DNA of 6,783 nt from NCBI GenBank assembly GCA_017398245.1, contig JAFQGN010000218.1, positions 1 through 6,783 on the forward strand. Reading direction: 5' to 3'. Made by a program: the position numbers and the translations under genes. This document shows, one piece after another, positions 1 to 4,765 of the stretch (positions are counted from its first letter, which is position 1; every line of letters begins with the position of its first letter). Below the pieces are notes generated by a model. The model did no database searches and was not told where the DNA came from. It worked only from the letters and a program-made list of their open reading frames with translations. Origin of the DNA: Clostridia bacterium (GTDB lineage: Bacteria; Bacillota_A; Clostridia; Christensenellales; Aristaeellaceae).

Positions 1-26
1 GGGAATCATTCCCCTTGGCGAGGGGT
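1..26 (-). repeat. Hairpin repeat, copy 1 (AGGGGAATGATTCCC type)
   Basis: On the minus strand this reads ACCCCT, a 5-base loop, then AGGGGAATGATTCCC. The CCCCT/AGGGG arms pair, and GGGAAT/ATTCCC forms a second overlapping palindrome. Two more copies lie at 1640-1661 (plus strand) and 2117-2142 (minus strand), with the loop free to vary. It sits beyond the end of asnS and runs to the window edge, so it may be incomplete. Confidence 0.6.
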
Positions 27-27
27 T

Positions 28-46
28 CGGGGGCGAGAAGCCCCCG
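28..46 (-). terminator. GC-rich hairpin after asnS, possible terminator
   Basis: Perfect 7-bp stem CGGGGGC / GCCCCCG with a 5-base loop (GAGAA on the plus strand), 19 bases past the asnS stop. No T-run follows on the minus strand, so it is not a textbook intrinsic terminator. It may end transcription weakly or protect the 3' end of the message. A hairpin of the same design follows the binding-protein gene at 2210-2228. Confidence 0.4.
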
Positions 47-65
47 ACGTACTTTGCGTAGCCTC

Positions 66-1463
66 TTAGAACTCGGCGTTCTTGGCCGTGCGCGGATAGG
101 ACTCGACATCGCGGATGTTGCCAACGCCGGTGAGGTACATGATCATGCGCTCGAAGCCCATGCCGAAGCCGGCGTGCGGCGCGGTGCCGTACTTGCGCAG
201 CTCCATGTACCACCAATAGTCCTTCTCGTCCAGGCCCATTTCCTTCATGCGGTCGGCCAGCACGTCATAGCGCTCCTCGCGCTGGGAGCCGCCGCACAGC
301 TCGCCCACATAGGGCACCAGCAGGTCGGCCGCGGCGACGGTCTTGCCGTCGTCGTTCAGGCGCATATAGAAGGCCTTGATATCCTTGGGCCAATCGGTCA
401 CGAACACCGGGCGGCCGAACTTTTCTTCGGTCAGATAGCGCTCATGCTCGGTCTGCAGATCCTCGCCCCATTCGACGGGATATTCAAACTGCTTGCCGCT
501 CTCCTTGAGCATCTGAACAGCCTCGGTATAGGTGACATGGGCGAACTCGGCGTCGCGCACGGCGACAAGGCGTTCGATCAGGCCCTTGTCCACAAAATTG
601 TTCAGGAATTCCATCTCCGCCGGGGCTTCTTCCAGCACCGCGGCGATGATGTACTTGATCATCTGCTCCTGCAGGTCCATGTCTTCCTTCAAAGTCGCAA
701 AGGCGATCTCGGGCTCGACCATCCAGAACTCAGCCGCATGGCGCGGGGTGTTGGAGTTTTCGGCGCGGAAGGTGGGGCCGAAGGTATAAACATTGCGGAA
801 GGCCATGGCATAGGTTTCCACGTTCAGCTGGCCGGAAACGGTGAGCGAGACGGGCTTGCCGAAGAAATCCTGCGTGTAATCGACGGTGCCGTCCTCGTTG
901 CGCGGCGGGTTGGCCATGTCCAGCGTGGTGACATGGAACATTTCGCCCGCGCCCTCGCAGTCACTGCCGGTGATGAGCGGGGTGTGCACGTAGACGAAGC
1001 CGTTTTCATGGAAGAAGCGGTGGATCGCCTGCGCGGTGAGAGAGCGGATGCGGAACACGGCCTGGAACAGGTTCGCACGCGGCCTGAGGTGCGCGATGGT
1101 GCGCAGGTATTCCAGCGTGTGGCGCTTCTTCTGCAGCGGGAAATCGGGCGTGGACAGGCCGACGATCTCGACCTCGTCCGCGTGCAGCTCAAAGGGCTGC
1201 TTCATTTCCGGCGTGGGCAGGATGGTGCCGGTAACAGAGATGGCCGCGCCGACGCCGATGGCCTTGACCAGCTCTTTATAATTGTTCAGCTTGCTCTCTT
1301 CCAGAATGATCTGCAAATTTCGGAAGTACGTTCCATCGTTGAGCTCAATGAACGCGAGGGTCTTGCTGTCGCGCATGGTGCGCACCCAGCCGGACACGTT
1401 GGTGTTCGCGCGTTCACAGGTCGGGATCGATTCGTACAGGCTCCGGATAGTCGTCGTTTCCAT
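66..1463 (-). CDS. asnS: Asparaginyl-tRNA synthetase
   Basis: Cytoplasmic class IIb synthetase that joins asparagine to tRNA-Asn using ATP. The 465-residue product is the usual length for bacterial AsnS. Residues 1-105 form the N-terminal OB-fold anticodon-binding domain. The class II catalytic core follows, with motif 2 at 231-246 ([16 protein letters not shown]) and motif 3 at 432-440 (GFGMGFERM), ending in the typical [15 protein letters not shown] tail. The asparagine-type motif 2 and the absence of an AspRS insertion domain favour AsnS over AspRS. The start at 1463 was chosen because AAGGAGG lies 9 bases upstream (1473-1479) and the N-terminus begins [10 protein letters not shown]. An in-frame start at 1508 would lie inside the -10 box. 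The leader is about 37 bases, too short for a T-box. The gene stands alone, with hairpin repeats on both sides. Confidence 0.96.
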   Translation of the reverse strand: METTTIRSLYESIPTCERANTNVSGWVRTMRDSKTLAFIELNDGTYFRNLQIILEESKLNNYKELVKAIGVGAAISVTGTILPTPEMKQPFELHADEVEIVGLSTPDFPLQKKRHTLEYLRTIAHLRPRANLFQAVFRIRSLTAQAIHRFFHENGFVYVHTPLITGSDCEGAGEMFHVTTLDMANPPRNEDGTVDYTQDFFGKPVSLTVSGQLNVETYAMAFRNVYTFGPTFRAENSNTPRHAAEFWMVEPEIAFATLKEDMDLQEQMIKYIIAAVLEEAPAEMEFLNNFVDKGLIERLVAVRDAEFAHVTYTEAVQMLKESGKQFEYPVEWGEDLQTEHERYLTEEKFGRPVFVTDWPKDIKAFYMRLNDDGKTVAAADLLVPYVGELCGGSQREERYDVLADRMKEMGLDEKDYWWYMELRKYGTAPHAGFGMGFERMIMYLTGVGNIRDVESYPRTAKNAEF

Positions 1464-1506
1464 AAGTTGGTTCCTCCTTTTTTGCAGACCATTGGGTATA
1501 CATTGC

Positions 1507-1536
1507 ATTATAGCCCGACGCGCGCTTTTCAGTCAA
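1507..1536 (-). promoter_or_regulatory. asnS promoter (sigma-A type)
   Basis: Reading the minus strand, the -35 box is TTGACT (1531-1536), followed by an 18-bp spacer and a perfect -10 TATAAT (1507-1512). Transcription should start near 1500, giving a leader of about 37 bases before the ATG at 1463. The boxes are near consensus, suggesting strong constitutive expression. A perfect 8-bp inverted repeat abuts the upstream edge of the -35 box. Confidence 0.8.
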
Positions 1537-1556
1537 GCCTTTTCGCCGGAAAAGGC
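1537..1556. repeat. Inverted repeat abutting the asnS -35 box
   Basis: Arms GCCTTTTC (1537-1544) and GAAAAGGC (1549-1556) pair perfectly around a 4-base centre. The right arm, extended to 1560, can instead pair with GCGCGCTTTTC at 1520-1530 with one bulged base, which would enclose the -35 box. No T-run follows on either strand, so an operator or cruciform is as likely as a terminator. It lies upstream of the asnS transcript. Confidence 0.45.
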
Positions 1557-1621
1557 GCGCGGGAGGATACAGAGAGGTACGCTGAGGCTACTCGCCCACC
1601 GAATCCGTGCAAGGGGTTACG

Positions 1622-1638
1622 GCGGGACTCTGTCCCGC
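1622..1638. repeat. GC hairpin in repeat copy 2
   Basis: Perfect 7-bp stem GCGGGAC / GTCCCGC with loop TCT, directly upstream of repeat copy 2. The core GGGACTCTGT recurs on the minus strand at 2178-2187, upstream of repeat copy 3, so the two copies share more than their tail. Confidence 0.5.
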
Positions 1639-1639
1639 A

Positions 1640-1661
1640 CCCTGCTTAAGGGAATGATTCC
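1640..1661 (+). repeat. Hairpin repeat, copy 2
   Basis: Plus-strand copy of the repeat: CACCCT region, 5-base loop GCTTA, then AGGGAATGATTCCC. It is the only one of the three copies in this orientation. With copy 3 (2117-2142, minus) it flanks most of the tandem repeat block as a distant inverted pair. Confidence 0.55.
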
Positions 1662-1667
1662 CTTAAG
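1645..1667. repeat. 23-bp perfect palindrome
   Basis: Arms CTTAAGGGAAT (1645-1655) and ATTCCCTTAAG (1657-1667) are perfectly complementary around one central base. It overlaps repeat copy 2, whose conserved AATGATT core forms its centre. As RNA it would fold with a larger loop; as DNA it could be a binding site for a dimeric protein or a cruciform. Confidence 0.7.
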
Positions 1668-1710
1668 AATCCTCCTTATTGGGAATTGCTTTCTATTCGT
1701 AAAGAGAATT

Positions 1711-1744
1711 GCCCGGCAAAGGCTAACGCCGCCTTAGGCCGGGC
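1711..1744. repeat. Two-tier hairpin related to the tandem repeats
   Basis: Outer stem GCCCGGC (1711-1717) with GCCGGGC (1738-1744) and inner stem AAGGC / GCCTT (1719-1723 and 1731-1735), both perfect, separated by small bulges. The size (34 bases) and two-tier design match the main hairpins at 1784 and 1926. The right flank GCCGGGCTTGC (1738-1748) is the exact reverse complement of 2066-2076, the left arm of the third tandem copy. Confidence 0.55.
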
Positions 1745-1783
1745 TTGCATGCTTCATATATCTGCAATGGCAAAGCGTTGCGA

Positions 1784-1925
1784 AAGGTCGGCCCGCGATG
1801 TAATCGCTGCCGACCTTATTCTTCCTTGCATTATAGAATACTTTCCCCATAGATGGGATTCCAAAGAGTGCGAACCCTTTGGCAGGGTTTGGGGCAGCGC
1901 CCCATAGTAACCCCCGTGCTTGCAA
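1784..1925. repeat. 142-bp tandem structured repeat, unit A
   Basis: Begins with a 34-base two-tier hairpin at 1784-1817: outer stem AAGGTCGGC / GCCGACCTT, inner stem GCGAT / ATCGC, loop GTA. Further small hairpins follow: TATTCT / AGAATA (1817-1822 with 1835-1840), a CCCA/TGGG element near 1846-1857, CCAAAG / CTTTGG (1861-1866 with 1877-1882), and GGGGC / GCCCC (1891-1895 with 1899-1903). The same order recurs in unit B. No convincing ORF fits. The transcribed strand is not evident. Confidence 0.75.
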
Positions 1926-2067
1926 AAGGCTGGCCCACGCTGTAAGCGTTGCCAGCCTTATTCTCTATTACGATATAGAACACTATCCCCAATATAAGGG
2001 ATTCTCAAGGGCTGAAAGTCCTTGAGCAGGGGTGCAGGGGGCAGCGCCCCCGCCGTAGCCATAACGC
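1926..2067. repeat. 142-bp tandem structured repeat, unit B
   Basis: Starts exactly 142 bp after unit A with hairpin 1926-1959: outer stem AAGGCTGGC / GCCAGCCTT, inner stem ACGCT / AGCGT, loop GTA. Against unit A it has eight substitutions in the 34 bases, all in paired positions and forming four compensated pairs, while the unpaired CC, GTA and T are unchanged. Downstream are ATCCC / GGGAT (1985-1989 with 1998-2002), CTCAAGG / CCTTGAG (2004-2010 with 2020-2026) and GGGGGC / GCCCCC (2037-2042 with 2046-2051). Confidence 0.75.
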
Positions 2068-2164
2068 AAGCCCGGCCCACGCTGTAAGCGTTGCCAGCCT
2101 TCATCTAAGTTTAGATGGAAGTCATTCCCCTAACTGAGGGGTGGCGGGGGAATCTTGCCCCCGC
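2068..2164. repeat. Tandem structured repeat, unit C (shortened, chimeric)
   Basis: Starts 142 bp after unit B. The inner stem, loop and right arm (2077-2101) are identical to unit B, but the left arm (AAGCCCGGC, 2068-2076) leaves two mismatches and instead matches the hairpin at 1711-1744 in reverse complement. The next elements are CATCTAA / TTAGATG (2102-2108 with 2111-2117), CCCCT / AGGGG (2127-2131 with 2137-2141) and CGGGGG / CCCCCG (2145-2150 with 2158-2163). The CTCAAGG-type hairpin is missing. Confidence 0.6.
2117..2142 (-). repeat. Hairpin repeat, copy 3
   Basis: Minus strand reads ACCCCT, loop CAGTT, then AGGGGAATGACTTCC, matching copies 1 and 2 apart from the loop and two bases near the end. 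It is embedded in tandem unit C, so the two repeat families share parts or are one family. Confidence 0.55.
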
Positions 2165-2209
2165 GCTGGGGTTTGGGTACAGAGTCCCCAACGTATCCAT
2201 TGGCAAAGT

Positions 2210-2228
2210 CTGGGGCGAGCAGCCCCAG
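2210..2228 (-). terminator. GC-rich hairpin after the binding-protein gene, possible terminator
   Basis: Perfect 7-bp stem CTGGGGC / GCCCCAG with loop GAGCA (plus strand), 9 bases past the stop at 2238. It has the same design as the hairpin at 28-46 after asnS: same stem and loop length, loop GAGNA, and one compensated base-pair change. No U-run follows, only ACTTTG, so termination is uncertain. Confidence 0.45.
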
Positions 2229-2237
2229 CGTCCCCCC

Positions 2238-3977
2238 CTACGGCTCGACGAGCTCCATGCCGCGCCAGGTGTCCAGCTCGCGGATACCGTGCAAAGCGCG
2301 CACGCCGGCGGTGGAAATGACCGCGCCGGTATGGAAATACATGCCCAGGATCGGCAGCTCGTTGACCACCTTGAGCTGGATCTCGGAATAGATAGCCTGC
2401 AGCTCGTCCGCCGTGGCGGCCTCGCGCGCGCTGACGAGCAGATTGTTCATATCCTTGCTGGCGTAGCCGGAATAATTCAGCTTGCCGTTGTGGCGCAAAA
2501 GGGCGGTCAGATCCGGCACATAGGCAAGGTTCACGCCAACGAGCGCCAAATCAAAATCACCGTTTTTGAAGACATTGGTCATCTTCGTTTTGGATACCGT
2601 TTCGACCTCCACCGTCACGCCGATCTTTTTGAGCTGCGCGGCGATGAGATAGGCGGCGTCGGAACGGGCGTTGGAAAGATTATCGTTGTATGTGACCAGC
2701 TTGATGGTGAAGTTTTCCAGCAGGCCGTCCACCTCGGTATCGAGCATGGTGTCTCCGTTGGTGTCCGTCCAGCCGATCTCGTGCAGCAGCTGCAGTGCGC
2801 GCTCCGGGCTGTAGTTGTACTGCGCGGCCTGCGTTTCGTACAGATAGGAGCCCGGCACGACGGGCACCTCGCTCTCCTGCACCATATTGCCGTATATGGT
2901 GGAAGCGATGGTCGTTCGGTCGACCGCGTACATGACAGCCTGCCGCATGCGCAGATCGGTCATCGCGCCGGAAACGATATTGGGCACGAGCATCTCGTAA
3001 ATATCGGTGGCATAGTCCACGGTGGTGTATTCGGTCAGCTTTTTATAGAGAGAGGCCTGGCCCGAGCGCGTGGCGAGGGTGTCGATCTCTCCGGTCAGCA
3101 GCGCCTGCAGAGCGGCGGCGGTATCGGGATAGCGCCAGCCCACGATAGAGCTCGTCTTTGCGGCCTTTTTCCACCAGAAGGGGTTCGCCTCCAGCCGCAG
3201 GTGGGAATCGACCGTGTAATTGGCGTACCAATAGGGGCCGGTGCCCATGGGCAGCGCGTAATCGAGCGAAAAACGATAGACGACCGGGAACGTCATGGCG
3301 TAGAGGGAAACCACGCCGGAATTGACAAAGGTGACGCTGAGCGTGTCCTCCGCCAGCACCGTCATGCTCTCGATCTGCTGGATGCGCTCATACCACGCGC
3401 CGTTTTTGCCCTGCGATTTGATATATTGCCAGGATTCGTATACATCCTGCGCCGTGAGCGGCTGTCCGTTATGGAAAACCACGCCGCTGCGCAGGTGGAA
3501 TTCGTATTCCGTGCCGGAATGGGTCCAGCGGTCAGCCAGAAGGCCCACGGGCTGCATGCTGTCGTCCAGCTCGATCAGGCTTTCGAACACCAGCTCGTTC
3601 ATGCTGACCAGATCGCGGTGCGCGGTCTTGAGCGGATGCAGAACGGCCTGATCCTCCAGCACGAGGCCGATGTTGATCTCGCCAAGGACCGGCACAGAGG
3701 GCTCGGCATATTCGGCCGCGTAGGGGTCGGGCGCATAGCCGTCCATCGGGTCGGCCGAGACGACGAGCCCCGGATCGTAGACCTGCGCGGGGGCATAGAC
3801 ATCCTGCTGCACGGGCTCGGGCGTGATCTGCGCGGTAGGAGCGGGCGCGCTCGTGAAGGCGGGCGGAGCCTGCCGCGCGCAGCCGGAGAGCAGAGTGAGC
3901 GCGCACAACACTAAGGCCAGAGCGCATTTCAGCCCTCGCCTTCCCTTATCCATCCAGTTTTTCTTTGTATACTTCAT
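2238..3977 (-). CDS. Family 5 (peptide-type) ABC solute-binding lipoprotein
   Basis: Extracytoplasmic binding protein of the OppA/DppA/NikA family (SBP_bac_5), normally feeding an ABC importer. Residues 1-33 are a lipoprotein signal: basic N-terminus, hydrophobic stretch and lipobox LLSGC with Cys33 as lipidation site. Residues 34-98 are a Pro/Ala/Tyr-rich tether. The binding fold runs from about 100 to 579 and includes the GTGPYW motif (245-250) and the DTNGDTMLD segment (405-413) common in this family. The ligand cannot be read from sequence. The start is uncertain: ATG 3977 has a weak AAGGTG site (3988-3993), while ATG 3953 overlaps the transglycosylase stop by 8 bp as ATGGATAA, a classic coupling arrangement, and would shorten the signal by 8 residues. 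It is second in an operon with the transglycosylase. No permease or ATPase genes are in the window, so it may be an orphan receptor. Confidence 0.9.
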   Translation of the reverse strand: MKYTKKNWMDKGRRGLKCALALVLCALTLLSGCARQAPPAFTSAPAPTAQITPEPVQQDVYAPAQVYDPGLVVSADPMDGYAPDPYAAEYAEPSVPVLGEINIGLVLEDQAVLHPLKTAHRDLVSMNELVFESLIELDDSMQPVGLLADRWTHSGTEYEFHLRSGVVFHNGQPLTAQDVYESWQYIKSQGKNGAWYERIQQIESMTVLAEDTLSVTFVNSGVVSLYAMTFPVVYRFSLDYALPMGTGPYWYANYTVDSHLRLEANPFWWKKAAKTSSIVGWRYPDTAAALQALLTGEIDTLATRSGQASLYKKLTEYTTVDYATDIYEMLVPNIVSGAMTDLRMRQAVMYAVDRTTIASTIYGNMVQESEVPVVPGSYLYETQAAQYNYSPERALQLLHEIGWTDTNGDTMLDTEVDGLLENFTIKLVTYNDNLSNARSDAAYLIAAQLKKIGVTVEVETVSKTKMTNVFKNGDFDLALVGVNLAYVPDLTALLRHNGKLNYSGYASKDMNNLLVSAREAATADELQAIYSEIQLKVVNELPILGMYFHTGAVISTAGVRALHGIRELDTWRGMELVEP

Positions 3978-4539
3978 AGGCCGAACGCACCTTTTTCATA
4001 TAAGAATTCGTAGCGGGATACGGGGTGGTATCGATGGTTTTCCCATCGGCGCTGTACGCCGGGTCGGCCAGCCATTTTTTGACATTGCCCGCGCCCGCAT
4101 GGTACGCCGCTGAGACGGTATCGATATCGCCGTCGTACCGTTCATACAGCCAGCCGAGGAACCAGCAGCCGTATTTGATATTCGTTTCCGGCAAAAAGAG
4201 CATTTCCTGCGAAAAGGCGTCCTCTTCGCCGAACTTTCCGGCGATCCACAGGCCGGTATCGGGCATGATCTGCATCAGCCCCATAGCCCCGGCGGAGGAG
4301 ACGACCTCCGGCCGGAAGCTGGATTCGCACAGGATCACGGCGTAGACATGCGCCTGATCCAGCCCGTTTTCCTTCGCGGCAGCCTGCACCAGCTGCTCGT
4401 AGCGCACAGGATGCGCGCTGAAGGAGGCCTGCCGCGGATAGAGCGCGGCATAGGCGAACACGAGCATCGCCAGTACGCACAGCAGCAGGATCAGCCCCGC
4501 AGGGCTGCGCCTTCGCCTGTGTCTTCTGCGCGTCTGCAT
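3946..4539 (-). CDS. Membrane-anchored lytic transglycosylase (SLT domain)
   Basis: Cleaves the MurNAc-GlcNAc bond of peptidoglycan to give 1,6-anhydro ends, outside the membrane. The 197-residue product has an Arg-rich N-terminus (4-11), a single membrane segment (about 15-33), then an SLT/goose-lysozyme-like domain from about 47. The catalytic glutamate is E72 in CESSF, followed by SAGAMGLMQIMP (82-93) and AAYHAGAGNV (144-153). In the last motif His replaces the usual Asn of YNAG. The start at 4539 was chosen because AAAGGGGG (4547-4554) sits 7 bases upstream and a promoter -10 box lies at 4582-4587, inside the longer frame that would begin at 4638. It is first in an operon; its stop overlaps the start of the binding-protein gene. 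Likely role: wall remodelling or turnover. Confidence 0.92.
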   Translation of the reverse strand: MQTRRRHRRRRSPAGLILLLCVLAMLVFAYAALYPRQASFSAHPVRYEQLVQAAAKENGLDQAHVYAVILCESSFRPEVVSSAGAMGLMQIMPDTGLWIAGKFGEEDAFSQEMLFLPETNIKYGCWFLGWLYERYDGDIDTVSAAYHAGAGNVKKWLADPAYSADGKTIDTTPYPATNSYMKKVRSAYEVYKEKLDG

Positions 4540-4572
4540 CCGCCCGCCCCCTTTCCGGTCCGCATATAGGTT

Positions 4573-4592
4573 CAGTATACTATTATATACTG
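4573..4592. promoter_or_regulatory. 20-bp dyad over the transglycosylase -10 box (operator candidate)
   Basis: Arms CAGTATA (4573-4579) and TATACTG (4586-4592) are perfect inverted repeats with a 6-bp centre. The dyad covers the whole -10 box at 4582-4587 and the expected start point, where a bound dimeric repressor would block RNA polymerase. The regulator is not identified, and AT-rich -10 regions can be symmetrical by chance. Confidence 0.45.
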
Positions 4593-4610
4593 CATCGCGC
4601 TTCTTGTCCA
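4582..4610 (-). promoter_or_regulatory. Promoter of the transglycosylase / binding-protein operon
   Basis: On the minus strand, -35 TGGACA (4605-4610, five of six consensus bases), 17-bp spacer, perfect -10 TATAAT (4582-4587). The start point is expected near 4575, giving a leader of about 36 bases. It is divergent from the aspartokinase promoter, with 46 bp between the two -35 boxes. Confidence 0.75.
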
Positions 4611-4656
4611 ATCTGCACGCAAACGAAACTCTCATCATACGTTAAGACGGATTGCC

Positions 4657-4685
4657 TTGACGCATAGTGGCGAAAGATTTATAAT
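4657..4685 (+). promoter_or_regulatory. Aspartokinase promoter (sigma-A type)
   Basis: -35 TTGACG (4657-4662), 17-bp spacer, perfect -10 TATAAT (4680-4685). The start is expected near 4692, leaving a leader of about 75 bases. That is too short for a lysine riboswitch, which needs about 170 or more bases. Confidence 0.8.
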
Positions 4686-4721
4686 CGCAAAGGAAAAAGT
4701 GGAAAGTGTTCCTTATTCTGC

Positions 4722-4744
4722 GCCGCGCACGGTTTTTTCGCGGC
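4722..4744 (+). promoter_or_regulatory. Leader hairpin before aspartokinase
   Basis: Perfect 6-bp stem GCCGCG / CGCGGC with an 11-base loop containing six T residues. The stem ends 4 bases before the AGGAGG site (4749-4754), so it could affect ribosome access or message stability. It lacks the T-run after the stem expected of a terminator, and no anti-stem was found. Confidence 0.4.
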
Positions 4745-4765
4745 ATACAGGAGGAGTTTATCGAT

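Noticed and set aside
405..413. EF-hand or dockerin calcium site, residues DTNGDTMLD of the binding protein (residue numbers)
   Set aside because: Similar D-rich loops are common in ordinary family 5 binding proteins, so no special function is implied.
1464..1500. T-box leader for asnS
   Set aside because: The leader predicted from the promoter is only about 37 bases; a T-box needs roughly 200 or more.
15..1649. 544-codon open frame on the plus strand opposite asnS
   Set aside because: It lies fully antisense to a clear synthetase gene, has no ribosome site and reads like mirror composition of a high-GC gene.
1686..1925. Short open frames in the gene-free block (73 codons plus, 63 codons minus)
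   Set aside because: They run through hairpin repeats, lack ribosome sites and change frame between repeat units, so coding is unlikely.
1784..2101. CRISPR array
   Set aside because: The spacing is regular, but the whole 142-bp unit is repeated and structured, with no short identical repeats separated by unique spacers and no cas genes.
1711..2101. tRNA genes in the hairpin block
   Set aside because: No cloverleaf, T-loop GTTCGA or CCA end was found; the hairpins are simple or two-tier stems.
2115..3914. 599-codon open frame on the plus strand opposite the binding-protein gene
   Set aside because: Antisense shadow; it begins inside repeats and has His/Arg/Val-rich low-information sequence with no recognisable domain.
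4692..4765. Lysine riboswitch before aspartokinase
   Set aside because: The leader is too short and only one simple hairpin is present.
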